Assembly: GCA_014762625.1 (NCBI GenBank)
Contig: JABURQ010000074.1
Location: 1 to 57,430, forward strand
Source: Planctomycetaceae bacterium
Lineage (GTDB): Bacteria; Planctomycetota; Planctomycetia; Planctomycetales; Planctomycetaceae
Direction: 5' to 3'
Length of the DNA: 57,430 nucleotides
A program made the translations under genes and the position numbers. This document shows, in pieces, positions 42,944-52,676 of this stretch; within the stretch, counting starts at the first letter, position 1; the number at the start of each line of letters is the position of its first letter. The notes beneath the pieces are model-generated. The model searched no databases. It saw only the letters and a list, made by a program, of their open reading frames with translations, and had not been told where the DNA came from.

Positions 42944-44320
42944 TCACTCGCCGGAATTGAAATATTCCTTCACCACACCGCGATGTTTGGGAGACAGTTT
43001 TCGATTCCAGGTCGCCTGACCCGTAGACGCGTCACTTTTTCTTGCGGCGGATTTGGGAGCCGAATCGGCCACATCCACTTCGGGCGGAGAGAACGTCACG
43101 CGCAAAACTTCTTCCGAGGGATCGTCGAGATAACCTTTCGGGAGCACCGTCTCTTTGAACTTGATCCCCTGTTCGTCGGTTTCGTGGCCGTAGTTCAGGT
43201 CAGCGTCGCCGCGACCGCGGTTCACGCCCCCTTTACCCGGTTTGTTTCCGTTGGCCAGTTTGTTGCCTTGCCCCATTTGGTTCCCTTCGCACTGCCCCCC
43301 CGGACATTGCCCATTCTGGCACTTCTGTCGTAATTCGACGAGACGTTGCGATTCCTGTTGCAGCGCTTCCTTGAGTTCGTTGAGAAGCTTCTGCCGTTCG
43401 GCAGGATCTTTCGGCAGCGAGAGTTGGCCGTTGGCCATCATCTGTTTCAGGCGTTCCTGCATTTCGGGGCTCAATGTGCCGGCGGTCTTCGAGCCGGGAT
43501 TCCCTTTTTCGCTCAGACGTTGCAATCCGCTGCTGAGTTGCTCGGTCAGTTGTTTGATTTGTTCTTCGGTGAGATTATCGAGATCGCCTGCTTGGGAAAG
43601 CGTTTCGGCGGCGGAAGCAGCTTTGGCCATCGACATCGTTGATTGATCGATCCGCATTTGCATTTTCTGACGCAGGGCATCGACCGTTTCCCATTTTTCG
43701 TGAGTCAGCGGTTGATTTTTCTCTTCCAGCAATTGCTCAATTTCCTGTGCGATCTGTTCTTTCTCTTCCTCTTCGAGGATTTGTTCCTCTTCGAGTTGTT
43801 CCATGATGGCTTTGAGATCTTCGACGTTTGCTTCCGCGACCGATTCCTGAGCCAGTTCTTCCAGTAACGGGATCTCTCTCAGCGGAACGAACCCGCAGGC
43901 GATGCAGAACAATAGTGGAATGCCGACGGTTTTCGCGAAGCGAACCGGATAGAACTTCGGCAGGCTCTGCGACCACTGAGATTCCATCTGAGGCAGCTTT
44001 CGCGCCCATTCCTCGTCGGGGGCTTCACTCAACGACATCAGCAATCCGCCCGCTTTCAGCTTTTGATCCAGATAGGCGACCGACTCCCCTTTCGTGAACG
44101 CATCCCGCATGGAGAATTTCCAGGCACCGATGGCTACCGGGATGGCCGCCAGTCCCAGCCACAGAACATGCGGCCACATTGACGGAATGGTCAATTTGAC
44201 CAGCAGAACAATCGTTCCAAAGGAAAGCAGGAATGCTCCCAGCCATTCAGCCGCAGTCTTCAAAAACTGGCCAAACAGCAAACGGTGCAGGTATTTACGA
44301 GTCCAGCGGTCGAACGTCAT
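42944..44320 (-). CDS. Membrane protein with long Glu/Gln coiled coil, first gene of the MoxR/ABC-2/VWA operon
   Basis: A 458-residue protein. The ATG at 44320 is supported by AAGGA at 5-nt spacing; the open frame upstream to 44980 is not coding. Two membrane helices lie at ~residues 22-65 (WLGAFLLSFGTIVLLVKLTI, VLWLGLAAIPVAIGAWKF) and a third near 130-145. The middle is a long Glu/Gln-rich coiled coil (LEEEQILEEEEKEQIAQEIE). Further on comes a Cys/Gly/Asn-rich linker (CPGGQCEGNQMGQGNK), then a short C-terminal domain ending LSPKHRGVVKEYFNSGE. Family not recognised with certainty, but planctomycete MoxR operons contain similar proteins. The 206-bp gap before it is the likely operon promoter region. 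Confidence 0.8.
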   Translation of the reverse strand: MTFDRWTRKYLHRLLFGQFLKTAAEWLGAFLLSFGTIVLLVKLTIPSMWPHVLWLGLAAIPVAIGAWKFSMRDAFTKGESVAYLDQKLKAGGLLMSLSEAPDEEWARKLPQMESQWSQSLPKFYPVRFAKTVGIPLLFCIACGFVPLREIPLLEELAQESVAEANVEDLKAIMEQLEEEQILEEEEKEQIAQEIEQLLEEKNQPLTHEKWETVDALRQKMQMRIDQSTMSMAKAASAAETLSQAGDLDNLTEEQIKQLTEQLSSGLQRLSEKGNPGSKTAGTLSPEMQERLKQMMANGQLSLPKDPAERQKLLNELKEALQQESQRLVELRQKCQNGQCPGGQCEGNQMGQGNKLANGNKPGKGGVNRGRGDADLNYGHETDEQGIKFKETVLPKGYLDDPSEEVLRVTFSPPEVDVADSAPKSAARKSDASTGQATWNRKLSPKHRGVVKEYFNSGE

Positions 44321-44526
44321 GACAATCCTTTCCAAACGATGGGAATCCATCGGTACAGCCGCGAGAGCGGGTCTTTCATCATACGGAAAACGAAGGTCAA
44401 AAGACCAATTCTTTTGTGAAAATCTGTCCCTCTCTCGCAGAACTTCCTGATCACACAGTCGTTTGAAACGCCGAAATATCAGCACAAATTCGAGAGATTT
44501 TCGATTTTTCTGCCAAAAAACGCCGT

Positions 44527-45375
44527 TTACCTCTGAGTCAGATAACTTTCGAGGGCCGTTTGCCAGGAGAGGATCGGAATTTGGATCACCTCTTCCAGTT
44601 GGGAACAATCGAGCACACTGTAATGAGGACGAGGGGCCGCCGCTCCGAATTCCTCGGAAGTGATCGGTCGTACGATTGTGGATTGATGGGTAAGACGAAC
44701 GATTTCCCGCGCCATCCGGCACCAGGTTGTCGATCCCGAGTTCGTGGCGTGATAGAGACCGTAGCGGGAGGTTTCGATTAACGCCCAGGTCCAGCGCGCA
44801 AGATCGGTGGCCGACGTCGGCGTGCATTCCTGATCGTCGACCACGTTCAACTCGTCGCGCGTTTCCGCCAGTTTGAGCATCGTCTCGACAAAATTCCCTT
44901 TGCCGGTCGAACGCCGCGCACCGTACAAGCCGCACGTTCTGAGAATGAAATATTTGCGGGAAGCGGCCTGGATCGCGCATTCACCCGCGAGTTTGGTTTC
45001 TCCATAGATCGAGAGCGGCGCAGGGGGATCCTGTTCCGTGTAGGGCGTGCGTCGCGAGAGGTCCCCACCGAACACGTAATCGGTACTGAAGTGAACGAAG
45101 ACGGCATCTCGCCGGTCGCACCACTCCGCCAGTATTCCCGGAGCGTCGGTGTTGATCGCCTTTGCCGTTTCGAGATCGACTTGCGCCTGATCCACCTGAT
45201 TGTAGGCCGCGCAATTGATCACGATCTCGGGATTCAGTGAATCCAGCACCTTACACACATCTGTCGTCTGAGCGAGATCGGCCTGTTGACGGGGCAGCGA
45301 GATCACTTCCCGATAGGCGGTCGCTTCGAGGGCGGTCCCGAGTTGGCCGTACGCGCCGAGAATCACAATGCTCAC
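44527..45375 (-). CDS. rfbD: dTDP-4-dehydrorhamnose reductase
   Basis: Catalyses the last step of dTDP-L-rhamnose synthesis, reducing dTDP-4-dehydro-L-rhamnose with NADPH in the cytoplasm. The start is the GTG at 45375 with AAGGA at 7-nt spacing; the frame extends ten codons more upstream without support. The 282-residue product has the Rossmann motif ILGAYGQLG, the family motif VINCAAYNQVDQAQVD, FVHFSTDYVFGG, and the catalytic YGETK (YxxxK). The C-terminal part (STIVRPITSEEFGAAAPRPH) fits RmlD. No other rml/rfb gene is adjacent, so the pathway must be completed elsewhere. It is 57 bp downstream of the SMP-30-like gene. Confidence 0.93.
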   Translation of the reverse strand: MSIVILGAYGQLGTALEATAYREVISLPRQQADLAQTTDVCKVLDSLNPEIVINCAAYNQVDQAQVDLETAKAINTDAPGILAEWCDRRDAVFVHFSTDYVFGGDLSRRTPYTEQDPPAPLSIYGETKLAGECAIQAASRKYFILRTCGLYGARRSTGKGNFVETMLKLAETRDELNVVDDQECTPTSATDLARWTWALIETSRYGLYHATNSGSTTWCRMAREIVRLTHQSTIVRPITSEEFGAAAPRPHYSVLDCSQLEEVIQIPILSWQTALESYLTQR

Positions 45376-45432
45376 TCGGATATCCTTACTGGAAACAACC
45401 GCCAAGTCGGTGATCTGAATGCAGGGACGTCA

Positions 45433-46458
45433 TTACTTTTTCAACGTCGGATGAAAACCGGTGGTCTTCAGCGTGATTTTGTAAAGTCCGCCTCCCGCCG
45501 TCACGAATAACGTATGCGACTCATCGCCGACACCAAACGTGCAGTTCGTCGGCAGGCTGGGGGTCGGGATATAGGCCCGTTCGGTGCCATCCGGGGCAAA
45601 CACCACGATGCCGAATCGACTGTCACTGCGAACGGCGGCATAAATGTTTCCCGCCGTGTCGATGGTCATGCCGTCCGTTCCCGTCTGCTGACCGAAGTCG
45701 GCGAGCTGTGTCTTCTTTCCGACAGTTCCATCTTTATGAAGTTCGAACGCATTGAGCGTCATGATCATTTTCGGTTTGACGTCGGGTGTTTTCGTGACGT
45801 CGAAGTTGCCGTTATTCGTTTCGGCGACGTACAGCGTATTTTCATCGGGCGAGAGGTGGACGCCGTTCGGTTTGGAGATGTTGGTAGTGACGCGGGTGAT
45901 TTTCCCTGCGGGCGTGATGCGATAGACCGATTGATGATCGAGTTCGATCGGTTCGGGACCGACGTAACGCGGATCGCTGAAAAAGATATTTCCTCGACTG
46001 TCGATGACCAGATCGTTGGGCGAATTGAATTTCTTGCCCTCGAATTTGTCGTAGAGAACGGCAACTTTGCCGTCCGATTTGATTTCGACGATGGCTTGGT
46101 GCCCGCCGTTCGCACCGCAAGCAGCGATCAAACGTCCCTGAGGATCGAAAAAGAGTCCGTTACTTTTTCCGCTGTCGGGACTATGAACATTGACTTTGCC
46201 GGACTTCGGATCGTAACGCAGGATGCGGCCTTTTTCCTGAGGATCGAAGGCGATGTCGCTGAAGTAGACGATTCCTTTTGCGTTCACCGCGACTCCTTCG
46301 GTGAATTCCCCCTCGTTCCAGATTTCGACCAGTTTGGCGTTGGTCGGCAAAATGGATTTATCGCCGGTCGGTTTCAACAGTAATTCCCCGCGCGCCGTTG
46401 GAGCGACGAACAGGAAAAGTCCGCAGAAAAAAAACAATTGTCTTGTGATCTGTTGCAT
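45433..46458 (-). CDS. Exported SMP-30/gluconolactonase-family protein
   Basis: A 341-residue protein with a signal peptide (RQLFFFCGLFLFVAPTARG). Beta-propeller motifs of the SMP-30/gluconolactonase family are present: FTEGVAVNAKGIVYFSDIAF, NGLFFDPQGRLIAACGANGG, FNSPNDLVIDSRGNIFFSDP and SKPNGVHLSPDENTLYVAET. The ends of these strands carry the Glu/Asn/Asp residues used for calcium binding in the family. Related enzymes hydrolyse sugar lactones, but the actual substrate is not predictable. It is followed, 57 bp later on the same strand, by the rhamnose reductase gene. A 266-bp divergent gap separates it from the DUF6159-like gene. Confidence 0.88.
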   Translation of the reverse strand: MQQITRQLFFFCGLFLFVAPTARGELLLKPTGDKSILPTNAKLVEIWNEGEFTEGVAVNAKGIVYFSDIAFDPQEKGRILRYDPKSGKVNVHSPDSGKSNGLFFDPQGRLIAACGANGGHQAIVEIKSDGKVAVLYDKFEGKKFNSPNDLVIDSRGNIFFSDPRYVGPEPIELDHQSVYRITPAGKITRVTTNISKPNGVHLSPDENTLYVAETNNGNFDVTKTPDVKPKMIMTLNAFELHKDGTVGKKTQLADFGQQTGTDGMTIDTAGNIYAAVRSDSRFGIVVFAPDGTERAYIPTPSLPTNCTFGVGDESHTLFVTAGGGLYKITLKTTGFHPTLKK

Positions 46459-46724
46459 GGTGTCATCCGTTGTTGCGGGGGGAATGGGAGGCGGGGGCTA
46501 ATGCGATGCGAAGCGTCTTCTTTCATTGATAACACGATGAACGCCGACAGGCATAGTAAAAAATTACTGTTTTGAAGATCTGCCGGCATCCGAGAATGCG
46601 TCCCGTTATCCGGCAGGTTTCCAGGAACAGATTGACTCGACATTCCGATCGGGCTAGTTTGTGGCGAAGGACGTAACATCGGAACATCTGCCGCACGGGC
46701 CAAGTTCATAATTGAAGGGGAAAC

Positions 46725-47576
46725 ATGTTCGAACGACTTTCAAACGGTTGGGAAATGGCGCAGGAAAGTTACCGCGTCCTGAAACTGGACAAGGAACTGC
46801 TCTTCTTTCCGCTCTTCAGTGGAATCTGCTGCACGATTGTGATGGCCAGTTTCCTCGTCCCGGCGTTCGCCAGCGAAGAAGTTCGCGCGATGCTCGATAA
46901 TCCGGACGCCGCCGCCGAGAATCCTCTCGTCTGGGTCCTGACGTTCCTGTTTTACTTCCTGAATTACTTCGTGATCGTCTTTTTCAACTCGGCGCTCGTC
47001 GCGTGTGCCATTATTCGTTTTCGTGGCGGTGATCCGACGGTGGCCGACGGCTTCCGCGCCGCCGGCAAACGCCTGCCGGTGATTTTCGGCTGGGCTTTGG
47101 TGTCGGCGACCGTCGGAATACTACTGAGAGCGATCGAGTCCCGGAACGAGAAAGTTGGCGCGATCGTGTCGGCGATTCTCGGAGCGGGTTGGACCATCGC
47201 CACTTACTTCGTGGTCCCGGTGCTGGTGGTGGAGAACGTCGGACCGGTGGATGCCGTCAAGCGGTCCTGGGGTGTGATGCGAAAAACATGGGGTGAGTCA
47301 ATCGGAGCTAACTTCGGTGTCGGGTTCATCGTTTTTCTGGGATCGATCGTCTGTTTTCTGCCGTTGTTCGGTGGTGGTTTTCTGCTTGCACAAGGTTCAA
47401 CCGCTTTGGGAGGAGCGTTGATCGTCATCGGGCTGATCGGTCTGATGATTGTCTCGCTCGTATCGTCCGCCCTGAATACGATCATTCTCGCGGCCCTGTA
47501 TCTTTACGCCTCGGACCACGAAGCCCCCCAGAACTTCGATCAGCGTCTGTTACGGAATGCGTTTGCGACCCGTTAA
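46725..47576 (+). CDS. DUF6159-like integral membrane protein
   Basis: A 283-residue polytopic protein with about six hydrophobic segments (FFPLFSGICCTIVMASFLVP, WVLTFLFYFLNYFVIVFFNS, GWALVSATVGILLRA, AILGAGWTIATYFVVPVLVV, FGVGFIVFLGSIVCFLPLFG and ALIVIGLIGLMIVSLVSSAL). The pattern, including FFNSALVACAIIRFRGGDPT and AVKRSWGVMRKTWGESIGAN, fits the DUF6159 group of uncharacterised membrane proteins. AAGGGGAAAC lies just before the ATG. Its stop codon overlaps that of the convergent DUF3445 gene by sharing TTAA. No function is known. Confidence 0.85.
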   Translation: MFERLSNGWEMAQESYRVLKLDKELLFFPLFSGICCTIVMASFLVPAFASEEVRAMLDNPDAAAENPLVWVLTFLFYFLNYFVIVFFNSALVACAIIRFRGGDPTVADGFRAAGKRLPVIFGWALVSATVGILLRAIESRNEKVGAIVSAILGAGWTIATYFVVPVLVVENVGPVDAVKRSWGVMRKTWGESIGANFGVGFIVFLGSIVCFLPLFGGGFLLAQGSTALGGALIVIGLIGLMIVSLVSSALNTIILAALYLYASDHEAPQNFDQRLLRNAFATR

Positions 47577-48334
47577 TCGCGATCGAGCCACTCCAGCAGC
47601 GGTTCGATTTCGGAAAGGATCCCTTTGTAGACGAGTTGCGCATCGCTCATGGCACGTAATGTCTTCGCGAGCGCGGGACGGTCGATTTCGTCCGACGGGA
47701 TCAGCGACTGGCGGATGAGAAACAAGGTTGCCGCGTGAGCGGGAAAACCGACCGTCACCTGCCGTTCGAGTTTGATCCAGACCTGGGGAGACTCGGCGTT
47801 CCAGCCGACTTTCGGTTGGTCGGGATGATCGTTTTTGCGATCCGAAAACCGTACACCCCAGACATAACGCTCGAACGGTCCGGCGCCGATCATGGCATCG
47901 ACCAACGCTTCGCTTTGAGAGAGTTCCATCTCAGGAATGGGGCCGTGAATGTCGCGAAACGATTGCCCGATCTTTTCGTCGGGCCGCCACCCGGTCGGCA
48001 ACATGACCGCTCCGAACGACATAAAATCCTGCTTGTCGTCTTTTCGATGGATGACAAAATCTTCTGCGATGTGGGGAGCGAGTTCGCGCAGGGAAGCGAC
48101 GTTGGGGACGGGGTCGGGAACTCCATCCTGGAGAAACCGCAATACGGCCTGTTGCAAATCTGCGGGGCAATCGCGTTCCACGTGCCAGATTTGAGCGGCG
48201 GGAATACGTTGTTTTTCGGCAATCAGTATTTCCCGTTCCGCGGGCGAGCCGGTGAAGATCGCCGCGGAGGTGATCTTCTTTAACTGCGGTGTGAGCTTGT
48301 AACCCTCGCGATACGGATGCGGCAGAACACTCAT
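47573..48334 (-). CDS. DUF3445 family protein (haem-dependent oxidative N-demethylase-like)
   Basis: A 253-residue cytosolic protein. The start chosen is the ATG at 48334 (MSVLPHPYREGYKLTPQLKK), since the open frame upstream to 48388 has no family similarity. Family hallmarks are HIAEDFVIHRKDDKQDFMSF, VMLPTGWRPDEKIGQSFRDI then HGPIPEM, and RYVWGVRFSD. Known relatives bind haem and oxidatively demethylate amines, usually together with a partner redox subunit. No such partner gene is adjacent here, so activity is uncertain. The gene ends overlapping the convergent DUF6159-like gene by 4 bp. Confidence 0.8.
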   Translation of the reverse strand: MSVLPHPYREGYKLTPQLKKITSAAIFTGSPAEREILIAEKQRIPAAQIWHVERDCPADLQQAVLRFLQDGVPDPVPNVASLRELAPHIAEDFVIHRKDDKQDFMSFGAVMLPTGWRPDEKIGQSFRDIHGPIPEMELSQSEALVDAMIGAGPFERYVWGVRFSDRKNDHPDQPKVGWNAESPQVWIKLERQVTVGFPAHAATLFLIRQSLIPSDEIDRPALAKTLRAMSDAQLVYKGILSEIEPLLEWLDRD

Positions 48335-48431
48335 TCGATCCGCTCTTTTCTGTGGCCGCGACAACGCTTTCTCTCGTGAGGAAATCAAATTCCCGCGAGC
48401 CAGTCACGGGGATGACTCGACGTGGAATCTG

Positions 48432-51347
48432 CTAATTCGTCGAGAGACCTGAATCCTTGCGGTAGAACTTTGATTTTGTTTTCGCACTGGCGTGAATGTG
48501 AGGCTCGGGAGTCGAGCCGCTCGATTCGGCATCTTTACCGGAAGTCTGTTCCGGAGAGGTGTCAGCCGCTGCTTCTTCGTCGAGATTCATGGAGGCATCC
48601 TGATCCTCCGGCGAAATACGACGAGCGATCCACGTTCCCAAAGAACCACCCAGCATCGCCGGCAACAGGATCAGGTCGGCGAACAACGCCGCGAAGATCA
48701 ATACCGCCATCAACCAGCCAAAGCGACTCACCAACAGTAGATCGGCGAACGACAACATGAACAGTCCCAAGCCGACCGCCATACTCGTTTGCCACAACGC
48801 CGGAGCACAATGGCCCATCGCGAGGGAAATCGCCTGTTCGGCAGATTTGCCTTCCGCAATTCCTTCCCGGAACCACGTCAGTAAGTGCAACGTTCCGTCC
48901 ACCGCAATCCCCAACGCCACCGAAGCGGTGATCATTGTGCCGATATCGACGTCGAGTCCGTTCCAGGAAATCAGACCGAACACCACGGCGACCGGCCACA
49001 GATTCGGCAGCATGGTCAGGAGCCCGGCCACGAAGTCTTTCAGGACGATCATCATGACGATCGCAATGACGATGAACGCATACGCGAAACTGCGAATCAG
49101 AGATTCCAGAACCGCTTCCTGAGTTCGCAGGAAGATCGGCACCATACCGCTGACGACATGGTCGGCTTGATACAATTTCAACTCTTCCTTCGCCATCTCA
49201 TTGATCTCTTGGGTGAGATCGGCGTAATCGAGGTCGCTCATAATTGCGACCTGGGCCGTGATACGCCACAGTTCGTCGTCCGGTTCGCTCAATTCGTAAT
49301 GATGTTCGGAAACTTCGATTGGTTCTTCCGCGTCTTCATCCGCCGGGAGGGAGAGGAACGAAGAGACTTCGTACTGCCCTTCTTTGATACGTTTCTCGAT
49401 TTCGTTCGCGCGACGAATCGCCTGGCGACGAGGATCGAGCAAACTGAACCCGCCTTTGGATTGTTCTTTTTTGGAGACCGGATTCTCCGTCTCTTCGAAG
49501 AAGTCCGCGAGCGAGACGGTTCCGCTGATCTCCGGGTGCTGTCGGATCCGTTCCTCCAGTTTGCGAACCACTTCCATCCGTTCGATGATCGTCATATCGT
49601 CGACAGCCGATGACTTGAACTTCACGATGGTATCGACACCCACAATGTGAACGAGGTTGCCTTCGATGTAGTGGTAATCCTGGACGACTTTATTGTCTTC
49701 CGGAAAATAGCGGATCACTTTCGTTTCCGTATTGAAGTATTTCAAACCATAAGCAGAACCGGCAGCCACGATCAGACAGACGGTGGTGATCAGGAGATGG
49801 TGGCGACATAGAAAACCACCCAACAATTGCCACGGTCGGGAATTCACTTTTTGCACGTTGACGTTGCGACTCGGCCAGAATTGCAGCAGCGACGGCAGAA
49901 CATACAGCACCACAATAAACGCGATCAGACATCCGACCGCCGAATAGACTCCAAAATCGCGAACCGGAACGAGGGAACTGGTGGCGAGAGAGCTCAATCC
50001 GATGGCCGTCGTCACGGAGGCAAGGAAGCACGGTTTCCAGGCGAGACGGAACGCATTCGGAACTGCTTTATCAGGCGTTTTTACGGCGGCGTGCTTCCAG
50101 TAATTCGCTACGTGAATTGCACCCGACATGGTCAAGACCATCAGCAGCGTCGGCATCACGACCAATACCATATTCATGCTGCCGTTCGTGATCGGGACCA
50201 GCGTGAGGGTAAAATAGACGGTGATGAAAGCCGAGAAGATGACGAGCACCGCAAGACGCAAGCTACGAAGCATCGTTAAGGAGAGCACGACGCCCACAAT
50301 CATCGAGAGCATAATCGGGGAACGTTTGTGGAATTCCGATCGGGGGTAATCGGGATTGAACGCCGCCTTGAGTACCTCTTCGTTAAGAGCGGCAGACGCG
50401 ACGAGCCGTCCTCCCATATGCAGTTTGTCTTCCGGGATGCCTGTTTGTAAGGCGACGTTTCGGATCGCGTCGATGGCGTCTCTCTCATCCGCTTCCCCAC
50501 GTTCGTTCAAACGGATCAACAGCGCCACCGGAGTTCCCGCCGCGAAGAAAGCCGAATCGACGAGCGGTTGTCCTTCCGGCAGATTCTGGGAAGCCGGCGA
50601 ATGTAAGCCTTCGATCAACTCCTGGAGTTCGGCGACTTTTTCCGGTGCATAATTGATCCCTTCAAAGGTGACCTGAAAGTCGTGTTCGGGAATTTCGATG
50701 TAGAGTTCTTCGATCTCTCCGCCCGCTTCTTCCTCCTCGTCTGCTTCAATTTGAGCGAGCAGTTCGTATTGTTCTTCGGTGAAGTCGGGTTCCGGAGGGA
50801 CGAACGGTTCCAGAATCTCGACGTCGAGTCCCAATTTCTCCTGGGCTTCCGTTTTCAGTTCTTCCAATAACTGACGTTTTTGCTTTTGGCCCTCCTCGGT
50901 CAGCTTTACTTTGAGCGGACCGCGCCCGATTAACAGCCCGGTCATGCGCCGAACCGCTTCCTCCTGATCGATTCCCTGGTCGAGGATCCGTAACAGGCCC
51001 TCCGTCGGTGTGGAGACGCCGAGGACGTAGGGCGAGCCTTCCCGTCGAATTCCCTGATCGTCGGGAACCCCCTCCAATTGACGTTCGAGAAGTTTGATCC
51101 GCGGATCGTCAATCGAACTTCCTTCCCACGTCATGAATAACGTCGATTCCTCGGGGAAGTGAGAGAGATACCAGTCGAGTGCGATCGCCTGTTCGTCGCT
51201 ATCCGGCAGCCAGTTTTCCACATCGTTTTCGAGATGGATCTGCTTCAAGGCCAGCCAGCAAGGGGGGATGATAAAGATGACGGCGGCTATCACATACAGT
51301 GCCAGGCCGTGCCCCCAACGGTCTTTCCGTTCAAAAAAGTTAGTCAT
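48432..51347 (-). CDS. RND/MMPL-superfamily membrane transporter
   Basis: A 971-residue protein with about 12 membrane helices in two halves. N-terminal helix: LYVIAAVIFIIPPCWLALKQ. The first large periplasmic loop is residues ~35-330, with a Glu-rich stretch. A first helix bundle follows (~340-490: IMLSMIVGVVLSLTMLRSLR, VMPTLLMVLTMSGAIHVANY), then the second loop, and a second bundle from ~765 (FAYAFIVIAIVMMIVLKDFV, GTMITASVALGIAVDGTLHL). The His/Asp in SGAIHVANYWKH and VALGIAVDGTLHLLTWFREG match the charged positions of MMPL/SSD proteins. The C-terminus is an acidic tail. Substrate unknown: a lipid, hopanoid or drug exporter are all possible. No membrane-fusion partner gene is adjacent. Confidence 0.87.
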   Translation of the reverse strand: MTNFFERKDRWGHGLALYVIAAVIFIIPPCWLALKQIHLENDVENWLPDSDEQAIALDWYLSHFPEESTLFMTWEGSSIDDPRIKLLERQLEGVPDDQGIRREGSPYVLGVSTPTEGLLRILDQGIDQEEAVRRMTGLLIGRGPLKVKLTEEGQKQKRQLLEELKTEAQEKLGLDVEILEPFVPPEPDFTEEQYELLAQIEADEEEEAGGEIEELYIEIPEHDFQVTFEGINYAPEKVAELQELIEGLHSPASQNLPEGQPLVDSAFFAAGTPVALLIRLNERGEADERDAIDAIRNVALQTGIPEDKLHMGGRLVASAALNEEVLKAAFNPDYPRSEFHKRSPIMLSMIVGVVLSLTMLRSLRLAVLVIFSAFITVYFTLTLVPITNGSMNMVLVVMPTLLMVLTMSGAIHVANYWKHAAVKTPDKAVPNAFRLAWKPCFLASVTTAIGLSSLATSSLVPVRDFGVYSAVGCLIAFIVVLYVLPSLLQFWPSRNVNVQKVNSRPWQLLGGFLCRHHLLITTVCLIVAAGSAYGLKYFNTETKVIRYFPEDNKVVQDYHYIEGNLVHIVGVDTIVKFKSSAVDDMTIIERMEVVRKLEERIRQHPEISGTVSLADFFEETENPVSKKEQSKGGFSLLDPRRQAIRRANEIEKRIKEGQYEVSSFLSLPADEDAEEPIEVSEHHYELSEPDDELWRITAQVAIMSDLDYADLTQEINEMAKEELKLYQADHVVSGMVPIFLRTQEAVLESLIRSFAYAFIVIAIVMMIVLKDFVAGLLTMLPNLWPVAVVFGLISWNGLDVDIGTMITASVALGIAVDGTLHLLTWFREGIAEGKSAEQAISLAMGHCAPALWQTSMAVGLGLFMLSFADLLLVSRFGWLMAVLIFAALFADLILLPAMLGGSLGTWIARRISPEDQDASMNLDEEAAADTSPEQTSGKDAESSGSTPEPHIHASAKTKSKFYRKDSGLSTN

Positions 51348-51672
51348 CTATGACAGCTCTCGATGATGGATGCCACGCGATTCCATGCAGGAACGGTGAA
51401 GATTTCGGGTGTGAGAGTCTCGTATTAATTTTAACAATTGGGAATCGGCCTCTCTACTGGCGGAAGAGGGTCCCGCACACATTGTCAGCTTTTTCCGAAA
51501 TTGTCAAAACATCCTGAGAAGTCACATCTTGCGACAACAGCTGGCTATTCTAGCAATTCTGCATTTCGATGCGAGGGGAGTCCGAGCGATAAGCCACACC
51601 TGTTAGAAATGTGGCGTCCTATCTTCTCCAGGCTTCTCAAATTGTCGCTAAACAGAGGATTGAGAGCCTCTA
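51348..51672. other. Intergenic region with a hairpin downstream of the MBL gene
   Basis: This 325-bp gap has no gene. It holds an inverted repeat GCCACA-(11 nt)-TGTGGC at 51593-51615 and a smaller GAGG/CCTC hairpin near 51655-51670. Both lie just after the stop codon of the MBL gene on the minus strand, but neither has a good T tract, so terminator function is only possible. The right half should also contain the promoter of the transporter gene. Confidence 0.45.
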
Positions 51673-52464
51673 TTACGCCTGTGATTCGTCGAATCCCTTC
51701 AGCAATTCGTTGTCCCACTCCTCCAGCAGTGGCCAGTCGATAGCGCAGGTCCCAAAATCGGCCATGTGGAGATACGTTTCCAGACGGTCGATCGTTTTCT
51801 GAATCATGATGGCGTCTTTGCGGAAGATCGGACCGTGACTCGGCAGCAGCCATTCCACATCGCAATCGCGAATTCGTTCCAGCGACTTGATGAAGTCCGG
51901 AATATCCGATCCGTGGTGAGCGTCAATATTCCCCACACATCCGTCCCGAAACAGGTTATCACCCGAGAAGAGCAGGTTGTCCAGGCGGAACGAAAGTTGA
52001 CTGTTGGTGTGTCCGGGGGTATGCCACACTTTCAGCTTTTTATCGCCCAGTTCGATGAAATCCCCCTCGTTGACCGGCCTTTCCAACTGGATTTGCGGCA
52101 TGTCGATCGAAATGCCCTGTGCGGGAATTTCCGCATAAGTGCTGATGCGGTCGGTACTGTTGAGAAGTTCGACTGCTTCTGGGTGGCCGACCGTGACGGC
52201 GTTCGGCAGGACTTCTTTGATCTTGGCGAGCCCCTGCACGTGGTCCACGTCAGCGTGCGACGCGAGCAGGTATTTACAGTTGGCGAGCTGAAAGTCCATG
52301 CCGCGAATCAGGTCGATGATCTCGGGAACGGTGTCTTCGTAACCGATATCGATCAATAACCAGTCCGGCCCGCTGTAGACGAGATACACACAGCAACCGA
52401 GCCGGCGACGCGCCTGGTAATTCATCTCAATCACCTGCGGAAACACTTCCCGACGAGGAATCAT
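51673..52464 (-). CDS. MBL-fold metallo-hydrolase
   Basis: A 263-residue protein of the metallo-beta-lactamase superfamily. The metal-binding motif is HADVDH (within [19 protein letters not shown]), a variant of HxHxDH with Asp in place of the second His. Other landmarks are [31 protein letters not shown] and [12 protein letters not shown], which supply the remaining His/Asp ligands. The substrate is unknown: hydrolases of this type act on thioesters, lactones or persulfides. It is divergent from the DUF485/symporter pair across 212 bp and is not evidently part of an operon. Confidence 0.9.
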   Translation of the reverse strand: MIPRREVFPQVIEMNYQARRRLGCCVYLVYSGPDWLLIDIGYEDTVPEIIDLIRGMDFQLANCKYLLASHADVDHVQGLAKIKEVLPNAVTVGHPEAVELLNSTDRISTYAEIPAQGISIDMPQIQLERPVNEGDFIELGDKKLKVWHTPGHTNSQLSFRLDNLLFSGDNLFRDGCVGNIDAHHGSDIPDFIKSLERIRDCDVEWLLPSHGPIFRKDAIMIQKTIDRLETYLHMADFGTCAIDWPLLEEWDNELLKGFDESQA

Positions 52465-52676
52465 GGCTGACTTTCTGAAACAGTAGTGTCTGTGGGTCTA
52501 TTCGCTCAGTTTAGGATTCCCCGAGAAGGTCGGCAACCGAGGCGTCAAATTTGGCATTTCAAGAAAGCAGAGAGATCCGGGATTCTTCTCAAACCGGATC
52601 TGGAATCGCGGATCTCCCCGCGTTAAGGTAGGCACACATTTCCCACATACATTCTGACGAAATCATCGAGGGTCGC

